From Methanothrix sp. (GTDB lineage Archaea; Halobacteriota; Methanosarcinia; Methanotrichales; Methanotrichaceae), in assembly GCA_003857025.1 (NCBI GenBank), contig RPOO01000004.1, positions 1 to 34,057 of the forward strand: 34,057 bases of DNA, written 5' to 3'. The position numbers were made by a program, and so were the translations under genes. Below are positions 7,158-17,320 of this stretch, in pieces (position 1 is the stretch's first letter; the number at the start of each line of letters is the position of its first letter). A model generated the notes under the pieces. That model had not been told where the DNA came from and searched no databases. It saw nothing but the letters and a program-made list of their open reading frames with translations.

Positions 7158-9371
7158 ATGAGCGAAACGACAGGCGAAGCGGAGATGCAGTAAAACGAAA
7201 AGGAAGATAAAAATACACTTCAGATCAGAGAAGAAGAGGACTATCACAAGGATGCCGGAAAGGGGATCGCCAGAATTGGCGTCTCTGCTATGACACAGCT
7301 TGGCATTGAGAACGGCGGCGTAGTGGAGATCAGGGGAAAGGACAAGGTCTACGCCATCGCCTGGCCGGGAACTCCTGAAGACCCACAGGATATCATCAGG
7401 ATCGACGGCAGCACAAGAGCCAATCTTGTGGCGGGAATCGACACCAAAGTGCAAATCTTGCGGGCGGAAGCGCGGCCTGCCAGAAAAGTAGTGCTCGCTC
7501 CTACTCGCCAGATCCGGCTCATGGGCGGGCCTCAGTATCTGCTGCGCATGCTGGACGGGCGGGCAGTGGTCAAGGGCGAGATGCTGCGCGTGGAGATGAT
7601 CAATAACAGCCTGAGCCTGGCAGTGGTCAGCACGCTTCCTGCGGGCCCGGTGCTGGTGACCCAGGAGACCATCATCAGCATCACCAGAGAGACACTGGAA
7701 GAGCTGGCGCTGCATGTGCGGGACATCTCCTACGAGGATATCGGCGGCCTCTCTCGCGAGATCAGGGAGATCCGGGAGATGATCGAGGTGCCGCTGCGCC
7801 ACCCGGAGCTGTTCCAGAAGCTCGGCGTCAATCCGCCGCGCGGAGTTCTGCTGCACGGTCCGCCGGGAACAGGCAAGACGCTCATCGCGAGAGCCGTGGC
7901 CAGCGAGACCGATGCCAACTTCGTGTCCATCTCAGGACCCGAGATCGTCTCAAAGTTCTACGGCGAGAGCGAGCAGCGGCTGCGTCAGATCTTCGAGGAA
8001 GCGGCAAAGGCTGCCCCATCCATCATCTTCATCGATGAGATAGACTCCATCGCCCCCAAGCGCGAGGAGGTCTCCGGGGATCTGGAGAGGCGCGTCGTGG
8101 CACAGCTACTGGCCCTGATGGACGGCCTGTCCGCCCGCGGCGAGGTGATTGTGATCGCCGCCACCAACCGGCCCAATGCCCTCGATCCGGCCATCCGCCG
8201 GGGCGGGAGGTTCGACCGCGAGATTGAGATAGGCATTCCCAATAAAAACGGTCGATTGGAAGTGCTTTACGTTCACACCAGAGGCATGCCGCTGGATGAC
8301 AACCTGGACCTGAAGGAGATTGCCGATTCGACGCACGGCTTTGTGGGCGCAGACCTTTATGCACTCTGCAAAGAGGCGGCCATGAGAACCCTGGAGCGGG
8401 CGCTGCCGGACCTGGATGTCAAAGAGGATATCCCGGTTGACGTGCTGGAAAATCTCAAGGTTACAAAAGAGGATTTCCGGGAGGCATTGAAGAAGATTGA
8501 ACCATCCGCCATGAGGGAGGTCTTCGTCGAAGTGGCCGAAGTTCACTGGCACGAGGTAGGTGGTCTTGAGGATGCCAAGCAGTCCATGATAGAATCCGTG
8601 GAGTGGCCGCTGAAGTATCCCGAAGCTTTCGAGTCGGTGGGCGTGCGCCCGCCGCGAGGCTTGCTGCTCTACGGCCTTCCCGGCACGGGAAAGACGCTGC
8701 TGGTAAGAGCGCTGGCTACGGAGAGCAATATCAACTTTATCAGCGTCAAAGGACCGGAGCTGCTCAGCAAATGGGTAGGAGAATCGGAGAAAGCGGTGCG
8801 GGAAATCTTCAGGAAAGCCCGCCAGGCAGCTCCGGCTCTTATTTTCTTTGACGAGATAGATTCCGTCGTGCCGGCCAGGGGCTCCGGATCGGATACAAAT
8901 GTCACGGAAAGAGTGGTCAGCCAGTTCCTGACGGAGCTGGATGGGCTGGTTGAGCTGAAGGACGTCATAATCGTTGCCGCAACCAACCGCCCCGATCTGG
9001 TGGATCGCTCGCTGCTCCGTCCGGGAAGGTTCGATCGATTGATTTATATTCCCATGCCGGATAAAGCCGCTCGTCAGAAGATCATCGAGATTAACCTCTC
9101 CGAGATGGCCGCCAGAGGCGTTTCTGCCGAATGGCTGGCCGAAGTGACCGAGAACTTTAGCGGCGCAGACCTGGAGATGCTCTGCCGCGAGGCGGGGATG
9201 CTGGCACTGCGCCAGCACATTTTGCCGGGCATGAGCAAGGAAGAGCTGATAATTGATAAAATTACAGTCACCAAAGAGCATTTCCAAGAAGCAAGATTGC
9301 GTATCAAACCGCATCTGTCCGAAGAAATGATGGATGAATATTTACAGATGATACGAAATTTCGAAGTGTGA
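7158..9371 (+). CDS. CDC48/VCP-type AAA ATPase, two AAA modules, with an in-frame TAA at 7191-7193
   Basis: [54 protein letters not shown]. The ORF track begins at ATG 7290, but N-domain-like sequence [24 protein letters not shown] is in frame upstream, back to ATG 7158 apart from the TAA. Confidence 0.9.
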
Positions 9372-11359
9372 GTAACTCGAAGGATAGAAAGATGGATTCA
9401 AAGCACCAGATATATAGGTCAGAAGAATCAAACAATGAACTGATGGCCGAAAAAATGACTTCGGAAGAAGAGTCGAATGAGCTGCTCGGAGATATCGATT
9501 TCAAAGATACGAGCAGCATTACCGTGCCTGAGAGCCTCATAGATCAGGTCATCGGCCAGGACGAAGCAGTGGAAGTCATCAAAAAAGCGGCGCACCAGAG
9601 ACGTCACGTCATGCTCATCGGTTCGCCGGGAACGGGAAAATCCATGCTCGGCAAGGCCATGAGCGAGCTGTTGCCCGTAGAAGAGCTGCAAGATGTTCTG
9701 GTTTATGCCAATCCTGAGGATAACAACACTCCCCGCGTCAGAGTTGTACCGGCAGGCAGAGGCAAGCAGATTGTAGATGCCCAGAAGATGGAGGCCAGAA
9801 AGAAGGTTCAAACAAGGAACATGTTCTTGATGCTCATCGTCATGGGCCTCATCGTATATTCCTATTACACCGGCCAGCTCCTGTTTGGCGTCATAGCAGC
9901 AGCGCTCATCTTCCTCTCTTTGCGCTACATGCTGCCCAAAGAGGATGCACTGGTTCCCAAGCTCCTGGTGGACAACAACAGCAAGAAGAAGGCACCTTAT
10001 GTGGATGCCACCGGCGCACATGCCGGAGCACTGCTCGGCGATGTCCGCCACGACCCGTTCCAGTCCGGCGGCCTGGAGACTCCATCCCACGAGCGTGTGG
10101 AATGCGGAGCCATCCATAAAGCCCACAAGGGCGTCCTGTTTATAGACGAGGTCAACACCCTGCGCCTCGAGTCGCAGCAGAGCCTGCTCACCGCCCTGCA
10201 AGAAGGCGAGTACCCCATCACCGGCCAGAGCGAGCGCAGCTCCGGTGCCCTGGTGAGAACTGAGCCCGTGCCCTGCAACTTCATCATGATTGCAGCAGGA
10301 AACCTGGATGCCGTGCAGGGAATGCATCCCGCGCTGCGCTCACGCATCAAAGGCTACGGATACGAGATTTATATGCGGGACTCGATGGACGACACACTGG
10401 AGAACCGCAATAAGCTAATCAGATTCGTGGCTCAGGAGATCGTTCGAGACGGCAAGATTCCGCACTTCACTAAAGATGCGGTGGCCGAGATCATGCGAGA
10501 GGCAAAGAGACGCTCGGGAAGAAAAGGGCATCTCACACTCATGCTTCGCGATCTGGGCGGCCTGATCAGAGTATCGTGCGACGTAGCCCGGGCTGAAAGT
10601 GCAAGCCTGACGACTACCGACCACGTTTTGCAGGCCAAGAAGATGGCCCGGTCCGTGGAGCAGCAGCTCGCCGACAGGTACATGGAGAGGCGCAAGGATT
10701 ACACCATGTTCCATTCCACGGGCGATGAGGTTGGCAGGGTCAACGGTCTCGCCGTTATGGGAGATTCCGGAATCGTCCTGCCCATCATGGCCGAGGTAAC
10801 ACAGGCCCAGTCCAAGGATGAGGGCAAGATCATTGCCACAGGCAAGCTGCAGGAGATCGCCAAAGAGGCAGTCACAAACGTATCCGTGCTCATCAAGAAG
10901 TTCCTGGGCGAGGACATCACTAAAAAGGACGTCCACATCCAGTTCATCGGCACCTATGAGGGCGTGGAGGGCGACAGCGCTTCCATCTCCATCGCCACGG
11001 CGGTCATCTCTGCCCTGGAAGGCGTACCCGTGAAGCAGACGGTAGCCATGACCGGCTCTCTGTCTGTGCGCGGAGACGTCATGCCTGTAGGCGGCGTAAC
11101 CCAGAAGATCGAGGCCGCAGCTGCGGCGGGCATCAAGACCGTGCTCATTCCCAAAGCAAACATGGGAGATGTGCTGATAGACGAGTCCATCAGAGGCAAG
11201 ATCGAGATCATACCCGTCTCGACCATGAGCGAGGTCTTCGAGTACGCCATGGGCAGCCAGAGGACCCGTTTGATTGAGAAGCTCAAGAGATTCGCCACTG
11301 ATGCGAAGATCGGCATCAGCCTGCCGGAGAGTATTCCAACTCCCAGCAGGAGCATTTAA
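9368..11359 (+). CDS. lonB: Archaeal LonB membrane-anchored ATP-dependent protease
   Basis: [16 protein letters not shown] hairpin inserted in the AAA domain; Lon protease domain [50 protein letters not shown]; 4-nt overlap (GTGA) with the upstream gene. Confidence 0.93.
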   Translation: MSNSKDRKMDSKHQIYRSEESNNELMAEKMTSEEESNELLGDIDFKDTSSITVPESLIDQVIGQDEAVEVIKKAAHQRRHVMLIGSPGTGKSMLGKAMSELLPVEELQDVLVYANPEDNNTPRVRVVPAGRGKQIVDAQKMEARKKVQTRNMFLMLIVMGLIVYSYYTGQLLFGVIAAALIFLSLRYMLPKEDALVPKLLVDNNSKKKAPYVDATGAHAGALLGDVRHDPFQSGGLETPSHERVECGAIHKAHKGVLFIDEVNTLRLESQQSLLTALQEGEYPITGQSERSSGALVRTEPVPCNFIMIAAGNLDAVQGMHPALRSRIKGYGYEIYMRDSMDDTLENRNKLIRFVAQEIVRDGKIPHFTKDAVAEIMREAKRRSGRKGHLTLMLRDLGGLIRVSCDVARAESASLTTTDHVLQAKKMARSVEQQLADRYMERRKDYTMFHSTGDEVGRVNGLAVMGDSGIVLPIMAEVTQAQSKDEGKIIATGKLQEIAKEAVTNVSVLIKKFLGEDITKKDVHIQFIGTYEGVEGDSASISIATAVISALEGVPVKQTVAMTGSLSVRGDVMPVGGVTQKIEAAAAAGIKTVLIPKANMGDVLIDESIRGKIEIIPVSTMSEVFEYAMGSQRTRLIEKLKRFATDAKIGISLPESIPTPSRSI

Positions 11360-11367
11360 ACTCCTCG

Positions 11368-12705
11368 ATGCAGGTTATGGTGAAGACAATGTCGGAATTT
11401 TACGACACGCGCATCTTGAGGGGCAGCAGAACCAGAATCGTATTGGACAACGGCAAACTGGAAGAGATTGCCGAGACACCATTCCAGGGCGCAGCAATTC
11501 GCGCCCTGGCCGGTGGTGCCTGGGGTTTTGTTACTACTGATATCGTTAACGGTCTGGCCAAGGAGATCGACCTGGCCAAACGCATTGCCAGAAAGATCGA
11601 TCGCCGGGAAAATCTGCAACTCGCCAAGGCCCCTGCGGGAAGAAGCATGCAGGTGCCGGTCAAGAAAGACCCAAGGGATCTTTCCCTAGAAGAAAAGGTA
11701 GCTCTTTTGCGGGAGATTGAGGACGCAGCCAAGGTCAAAGGCGTCACCTCAACTCAGGCGGTTTATTCCGAGATGGATCTTACAACCAGCTATTCCTCTT
11801 CCGAGGGCCTGGATCTGGAGTCGAAGATGTGCCGGATGGGCTTTTTCATCAGTGCTGTTGCACAAAAGGGCGGCATCTACCAGACCGATGGCATAGGCCG
11901 CTCAGGCGTTGGCGGCCTGGAATTATTCGACCGGGAAGATCCGGTGGCTCTGGCCCGAGAAACCGGAAAAACCGCGGTGGCACTTTTGGATGCAGAGACG
12001 CCCAAAGGCGGCACTTATCCCGTAGTTCTCGATCAGGAGCTGGCCGGAGTATTCGTGCATGAAGCCGTCGGCCATGCCACCGAGGGCGACATCATCCTGG
12101 CCGGCGACTCCTGTCTGGAAGGAAAGCTGGGGCAAAAGATCGGCTCGGAATTGGTGACCGTCAAGGACGACCCAAGCTTGATGCAGAACGGCTACTATCC
12201 CTTTGATGATGAAGGAAGCCTGGCCCAGGAGACGGTTTTAGTCGAGAATGGCATATTAAAATCATACCTCAACTCCCGCGAGACCGCAGCGCGCCTGGGA
12301 GGCGTGCCTCGCAATGCCCGCGCAGAAGGCACGGCGCGGCCCGTAGTACGCATGAGCAATACCTACATCGCCAACGGAGAGATGAAGCTGGAGGAGATTT
12401 TGCAGGAGCTGGGAGACGGCGTCTATCTGGCAGGAAGCCGGGGCGGTCAGGTTAGCACCGGCGAAGGCGTCTTCCAGTTCAATGCCAAGCGCGGCTATTT
12501 AGTCGAGAACGGCGAGAAGGCAAAGCTGCTCCGGGACGTCTCGCTGTCCGGCAAGATCCTGGAGACACTGCTGCATGTGCAGGCCGTGGGAAACGACCTC
12601 AGGTACAACAGTGGCCGCTGCGGCAAGGCAGGGCAACTGGTGCCTGTGAGCGACGGATCACCGCATCTGCTGGTGTCCAAGGCGACGGTGGGCGGAGCGG
12701 GATAA
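11368..12705 (+). CDS. tldD: TldD/PmbA-family metallopeptidase
   Basis: GVFVHEAVGHATEGD (HExxxH), GRCGKAGQLVPVSDGSPHLLVSKATVGG. Confidence 0.9.
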   Translation: MQVMVKTMSEFYDTRILRGSRTRIVLDNGKLEEIAETPFQGAAIRALAGGAWGFVTTDIVNGLAKEIDLAKRIARKIDRRENLQLAKAPAGRSMQVPVKKDPRDLSLEEKVALLREIEDAAKVKGVTSTQAVYSEMDLTTSYSSSEGLDLESKMCRMGFFISAVAQKGGIYQTDGIGRSGVGGLELFDREDPVALARETGKTAVALLDAETPKGGTYPVVLDQELAGVFVHEAVGHATEGDIILAGDSCLEGKLGQKIGSELVTVKDDPSLMQNGYYPFDDEGSLAQETVLVENGILKSYLNSRETAARLGGVPRNARAEGTARPVVRMSNTYIANGEMKLEEILQELGDGVYLAGSRGGQVSTGEGVFQFNAKRGYLVENGEKAKLLRDVSLSGKILETLLHVQAVGNDLRYNSGRCGKAGQLVPVSDGSPHLLVSKATVGGAG

Positions 12706-12757
12706 GCCATTGGCTGCATAAAGATATTTTGCTCATGAATCCTTTTTACATGAAACC

Positions 12758-12783
12758 CTCATGCCCAATTGGGCACCCATGAG
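12758..12783. terminator. Palindromic stem-loop between convergent tldD and the beta-CASP gene
   Basis: CTCATGCCCAATTGGGCACCCATGAG; core TGCCCAATTGGGCA is a perfect palindrome. Confidence 0.4.
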
Positions 12784-12884
12784 CATGCATCGAGCTTCAT
12801 CTGCTTCACGGGTGGCTGTTTCGAGAATTGGGCTTCTCCTCGGCTTCTCGGCCCTGCCGGCGGATGAACTTGGGTGGCCTCGAG

Positions 12885-14285
12885 CTAGAGACTGAACTCT
12901 TGTCCGCGCGCCGGAATGGTGACATCTTTAAAGCCCGATCTTTTCAACGCGCTCTCCATCGCCACAGCCGCCTCCGGCTCGCCGTGGACCACAAAGACCT
13001 TTTGGGGCTTTGGGGAAATCGCGCCGATGAAATCAATCAGCTCGCCCTCATCGGCATGGGCGCTGAAGCCGTCGATCTTCTCGATGCGGGAACGCACTTC
13101 CTGCTCCTCGCCGTAGACACGTACATGCTTCTCGCCGTCTGTCAATTTGCGGCCCAGGGTGCCTTCCGCCTGGTAGCCGACGAAGAGAACCGTCGTTCTC
13201 GAATCACCCATCCACTGGCGCAGATGGTGTAGCACCCTGCCGCCCTCGCACATCCCCGAGGCGCTGATGATGATCGCACTCTCTTGCAGGTTGTTCAGGC
13301 TCTTCGAGTCCGCGGGGCTATGCACGTACTCCAGCATCTCAAAGCCGAAGGGATCGTGATCATCATCTTCCATCAGGAGCTTATTCGTCTCCTCGTCGTA
13401 GCATTCCGGATGCTGCCGAAAGATCTCGGTCACGTTGGTGGCCAGAGGGCTGTCGACAAAGATCGGCAACGATGGGATTTCACCGGCTTTCATCAACTCA
13501 TGAAGGTCGTAGACAACATCCTGAATCCTGCCGACGGCAAAGGCCGGGATGATCAGTATGCCGCCCTTGGCTACAGTCTCATTTACTATCGCTTTCAATC
13601 GCTCTCGCACCTCGGCCATGGGGCCGTGGTGACGGCCACCGTAAGTCGATTCGGTGATGAGGATATCGGCACGCGTCAGGATCTCCGGATCGCGAACCAC
13701 TGCGGCCCCTTTGCGTCCCACGTCGCCGGTAAAGACGAGAGTCTGGGCTGCACTCTTTCCCTCGGTAATCTCAAGGGTGATTGTCGCCGATCCGAGGATG
13801 TGGCCTGCATCGTGAAATGTCAGTTTGATTCCCGGAAAAATCATGAGAGATCGACCATATTCGATTGTCTGAAACAGGCGCATGGACGCGGAGGCGTCTA
13901 TTGCAGTGTAGAGCGGCTCGACGGGAGGAAGGCCTTTTTCTTTATTGAGCTTGGTTACGAACTTTGCATCGGACTCTTGAAGAGAGCCGGAATCACGCAG
14001 CATGGTGCTGCAAAGATCGCGGGTGGCCGAGGTCGAATAGATGCTGCCGAAAAAGCCGCTCTTGACGAGCAGAGGGATCTTGCCGGAGTGGTCGATGTGA
14101 GCATGAGATAGCACGACCGCATCGATTTTTCTCACATCAAATGGGAACTCCGAGTTCAGAGCGCGGGCCGCCATTCGTTTTCCCTGCACCAGGCCGCAGT
14201 CCAACAGGACCCGATGTCCGTTTGCCTCTACAAGATGCATCGAGCCGGTGACCATCTGCGCGGCTCCCCAGAATTGAAGTATCAA
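12885..14285 (-). CDS. Metallo-beta-lactamase/beta-CASP ribonuclease
   Basis: SHAHIDHSGKIP, DAGHILGSA, FTGDVGRKG, ITESTYGGR, ISASGMCEGGRVLHHL, GFSAHADEGEL, FVVHGEPEA. Confidence 0.9.
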   Translation of the reverse strand: MILQFWGAAQMVTGSMHLVEANGHRVLLDCGLVQGKRMAARALNSEFPFDVRKIDAVVLSHAHIDHSGKIPLLVKSGFFGSIYSTSATRDLCSTMLRDSGSLQESDAKFVTKLNKEKGLPPVEPLYTAIDASASMRLFQTIEYGRSLMIFPGIKLTFHDAGHILGSATITLEITEGKSAAQTLVFTGDVGRKGAAVVRDPEILTRADILITESTYGGRHHGPMAEVRERLKAIVNETVAKGGILIIPAFAVGRIQDVVYDLHELMKAGEIPSLPIFVDSPLATNVTEIFRQHPECYDEETNKLLMEDDDHDPFGFEMLEYVHSPADSKSLNNLQESAIIISASGMCEGGRVLHHLRQWMGDSRTTVLFVGYQAEGTLGRKLTDGEKHVRVYGEEQEVRSRIEKIDGFSAHADEGELIDFIGAISPKPQKVFVVHGEPEAAVAMESALKRSGFKDVTIPARGQEFSL

Positions 14286-14432
14286 CTCGCGCCCCTCCAG
14301 AAATCAGATCTATTAACTCAAACCTTCTCACTCAAATCAGATTCCGACTGAATCAGGTCTCATAACCAGAGATCTTCTCACTCAAAACCAAATCTTTCGC
14401 GCTAATCAGGATTACTCAAGTCAATTGATAGC

Positions 14433-14441
14433 TTATAAATA
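14433..14441 (+). promoter_or_regulatory. Putative archaeal TATA box for the pspA operon
   Basis: TTATAAATA about 70 nt upstream of the pspA ATG. Confidence 0.5.
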
Positions 14442-14507
14442 CTTCCGAGACAATCTCTATATTTGTATCGCTATTTCAGACATGAGTGAAACAAAGGAGA
14501 GTGCAAA

Positions 14508-15203
14508 ATGGGTTTCTTGGATCGCGTAAGCACGGTAGTGCAAGCAAAGATGAATAAGATCATGGACAAGATCGAGGACCCCAGGGAAACCCTGGATCTG
14601 TCTTATGAGAAACAGCTCCAGCTTCTGCAAAATGTGAAACGGGGCGTGGCCGAGGTCACCACCTCCAAGAAGAGAATCGAGCTGCAAAAGGCGAAGCTGC
14701 AGGTGAGCATCGATAAGCTGGACTCCCAGGCCAAGGAGGCGCTGGCAGCCAACCGGGAAGATCTGGCTCGCAAAGCCCTGGAGAACAAAGCCGGGTTGCA
14801 GTCGCAGTTCGCAAGCATGGACCAGCAGATCGCAGACCTGAACGATCAGCAGCAAAAGCTAATTGCCGCCGAGTCGCGCCTGGCCACAAAAGTGGAATCC
14901 TTCCGCACCAAGAAAGAGACCATAAAAGCCCAGTATTCCGCAGCCGAGGCCCAGGTCAAGGTCACTGAGTCCGTGACCGGAATCAGCGAGGAGATGGCCG
15001 ATGTGGGCATGGCCGTGCAGAGAGCCGAAGAGAAGACCGATAACATGAAAGCCCGTTCTGCGGCATTGGACGAATTGCTGGAGACCGGCACCCTGACCGA
15101 CTTCTCCGGCGACGATGAGCTGGGGCGAGAGCTGGCCAAAGCCAAGACACAGAGCAGCGTTGACGATGAGCTGGCGAAGATGAAGGCGGAGATGAAGAAA
15201 TGA
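14508..15203 (+). CDS. pspA: PspA/IM30 family protein
   Basis: MGFLDRVSTVVQAKMNKIMDKIEDPRETLDLSYEKQLQLLQNVKRGVAEVTTSKKR, long coiled coil typical of PspA/Vipp1. Confidence 0.9.
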   Translation: MGFLDRVSTVVQAKMNKIMDKIEDPRETLDLSYEKQLQLLQNVKRGVAEVTTSKKRIELQKAKLQVSIDKLDSQAKEALAANREDLARKALENKAGLQSQFASMDQQIADLNDQQQKLIAAESRLATKVESFRTKKETIKAQYSAAEAQVKVTESVTGISEEMADVGMAVQRAEEKTDNMKARSAALDELLETGTLTDFSGDDELGRELAKAKTQSSVDDELAKMKAEMKK

Positions 15204-15478
15204 TCATCAGAATCTTGGGCGAAGGACAGTTCAAATTGGACGGCAAACATCTGGACAAATTGAACAAAATCGACAATGAGATCGTCTGGCATGTGTCCAA
15301 GGGCAACAAGGCTGAGTTTCGCAGGGACATCGCAAAATTGATCGCCATCATCAAAGAAGAGGGCGAGCCGCTGGACATAGTGGAGATCGTTCCCTCGGAC
15401 ATCATCATTCCGCCGGGCGATATGTCCATCGCCGAGGCCAAGAAGATTTTTTGCGGCGAAGGACTTATTAAAGGTTGA
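15200..15478 (+). CDS. PspA-associated protein, PspAA-like
   Basis: MIIRILGEGQFKLDG...LDIVEIVPSDIIIPPGDMSIAEAKKIF; ATGA overlap with the pspA stop. Confidence 0.75.
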   Translation: MIIRILGEGQFKLDGKHLDKLNKIDNEIVWHVSKGNKAEFRRDIAKLIAIIKEEGEPLDIVEIVPSDIIIPPGDMSIAEAKKIFCGEGLIKG

Positions 15479-15505
15479 TCGTCCTGGACGTTCAGCTTTG
15501 TCTCA

Positions 15506-15609
15506 TTTTTTTGTGATGATTTTTTATGCATAATTTTTTATTCATCACTTTTGTGTATCCTCTTTTTGCACATCATTTTTTATGATAGTTTTTTGCGCTG
15601 GTTTTTTTT
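15506..15609 (+). terminator. Oligo-T cluster, archaeal-type termination region for pspA-pspAA
   Basis: T-runs at 15506-15512, 15520-15525, 15534-15539, 15549-15552, 15563-15567, 15576-15581, 15589-15594 and 15602-15609. Confidence 0.6.
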
Positions 15610-15736
15610 AATATGCGGGCTAATTGCTGCAAAAATGGTATTGTTCAATTCTTGATGAAATTATCCCACTGACACGCGCAGAATAGATGAACTGACACGC
15701 GTATCGTCTTTAACTCGTAGGATTGCGAAGGACGAA

Positions 15737-15858
15737 TCTCGCTGACCGCAGGTCTGCGAGAGTTTCGACGAGTTGTCGAAACTGCGAGAAGTCCCCATCC
15801 TTCAGGGTGGTCTCGCCAACTCTGCAGAGTTTGCGGGAGTTGCGACACGAGTCGCAAC
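15737..15858. repeat. Cluster of five consecutive hairpins/palindromes
   Basis: TCTCGCtGACCgcaGGTCtGCGAGA; AGTTTCGACgagttGTCGAAACT; GCGAGAagtccCCATCCttcaGGGTGGTCTCGC; AACTCTGCAGAGTT; GTTGCGACacgaGTCGCAAC. Confidence 0.85.
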
Positions 15859-15998
15859 AGGATGGAAGCGGAGTCCTTTGCTATAATTACTTTCACCCTG
15901 CCCAGATTAACTATATATTTCACGGTATCCCTCCTTCCAATTAAGATATGATTCCTTGGAGGCTCAAAGTGCTACCTGGAAGATCTGCGCCCTGATAA

Positions 15999-16249
15999 GG
16001 TGCGTTGCGTGGGGATATACGCGCAGCAATATTAGGGAGGGAGCACCCCGAAATGATTGTCCCTGTGTGCCTTGATGATCCCCTGTAAGGTGAATGGGCC
16101 GAGCTGGAACCTCTGGATAGGCCAAGTTCTGGTGATGAAGGGGAGACCGAAAATTCCCGCAAAACGGTCGAGGAGCCAGAGGGCGATGATCCACTACCAT
16201 GAAGAAACAGCAGGGAAGCCCCGGCCTTCAGGCCGCGGGAGGAGTTCAC
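15999..16249 (+). mobile_element. Decayed IS200/IS605-type tnpB 3' end and right-end hairpin
   Basis: Frame from 15999 reads GALRGDIRAAILGREHPEMIVPVC, resembling the TnpB DRDxNAAxNIL region, with stops; followed by GAAGCCCCGGCCTTCAGGCCGCGGGAGGAGTTCAC, resembling IS605-family right-end hairpins. Confidence 0.4.
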
Positions 16250-16300
16250 GTACTTCCACGTTCTTATCATATTGAACTATTTCATTGAGGTGAATCGTTA

Positions 16301-17116
16301 ATGCGATATCTGATTGGACCAAGTCTCCGCAAAATTGCGGTTATTACCCTGATCACGCTGGCTCTCTGTTCCCTTGCCTGCGCCGATAATCCCGGTTATT
16401 CAGGCGATCTGTCCGGCCAATGGAATATGGCGGCCAACACGAAATACACGTTCAACCTGGATCTGCAAGAAAACGGAATGACGATAACCGGCCTTATGAC
16501 TCCCACCAGCTCCGTCGAACCCGCGGATACCATCAGCGGCACGGCATCTCCTAATGGAACAATCATGTTCACCCGGGAACGCGCCGGCCAATGGGTGCAG
16601 ATCTACTCCGGCAAAGTGTCCGGCTCTCCAGGCTCAATGACGATGGCAGGCACCTTTAGCCAAAATGGCCAGGGGCAGTATCCCTGGAGCGCCAGCAAGA
16701 AACAGGATTCTGGGCAGGGTCCGGTCTGGGAGACCAACGGGCCGGATGATGCATCTGCAGAAAAACAGGCAGGCGAATCTAGCATGCCACCGGCAGCCGA
16801 AGAAAGTCTACAAAGCAGTGCCGGAACACTGAGCGCTATGAAATTATCGGCAATCCCTCAGCCTTTCTTCGGCATGCCTGCAAATTCGGTTATGTACTAT
16901 ATTTCAAATGATCAGAGCCGGTGCTATTACTTCGTTCTGTCAAAAGATGATCCCATGTCCGAGGCATGGTTCGACATTTTGAAGGATGGAGTGTCAACTC
17001 AAATGGAAATGCTGACATACTATGGTTTGCAGCCTGATTCTAGTGTTGAGATCAATGGGCAGAAGACTGACATTTACAGAGTTAAACAAATCGATATTGT
17101 CAATTATGCATCCTAG
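16301..17116 (+). CDS. Secreted hypothetical protein with beta-rich N-terminal domain
   Basis: Signal peptide RKIAVITLITLALCSLACA; LSGQWNMAANTKYTFNLDLQENGMTITG... Confidence 0.6.
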   Translation: MRYLIGPSLRKIAVITLITLALCSLACADNPGYSGDLSGQWNMAANTKYTFNLDLQENGMTITGLMTPTSSVEPADTISGTASPNGTIMFTRERAGQWVQIYSGKVSGSPGSMTMAGTFSQNGQGQYPWSASKKQDSGQGPVWETNGPDDASAEKQAGESSMPPAAEESLQSSAGTLSAMKLSAIPQPFFGMPANSVMYYISNDQSRCYYFVLSKDDPMSEAWFDILKDGVSTQMEMLTYYGLQPDSSVEINGQKTDIYRVKQIDIVNYAS

Positions 17117-17320
17117 CGAAACGACAAAATGATCAAAATAGATGGATGGGCCGTATTTCATCCATTCGTCTCAAATTTTAATTTTTGGCCACAGATTAAT
17201 ATGGCATTTTAATTGTTACGTTTTAATGCCACGTAATAATATAGCCAGAGCGGATTCAAATCCAAAAGAAGATTAAGCATCTGATGCAAAAGCCAAATTT
17301 CGCGCTATGTGCTTCTCGAT

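Noticed and set aside
8106-9314. 402-aa minus-strand ORF opposite the CDC48 gene
   Set aside because: Antisense shadow of a strongly conserved coding gene with GC-rich codons; no recognisable domain.
9428-10327. 299-aa minus-strand ORF opposite lonB
   Set aside because: Shadow ORF; the plus strand encodes clear LonB motifs.
13284-14111. 275-aa plus-strand ORF opposite the beta-CASP gene
   Set aside because: Shadow ORF; all catalytic motifs are on the minus strand.
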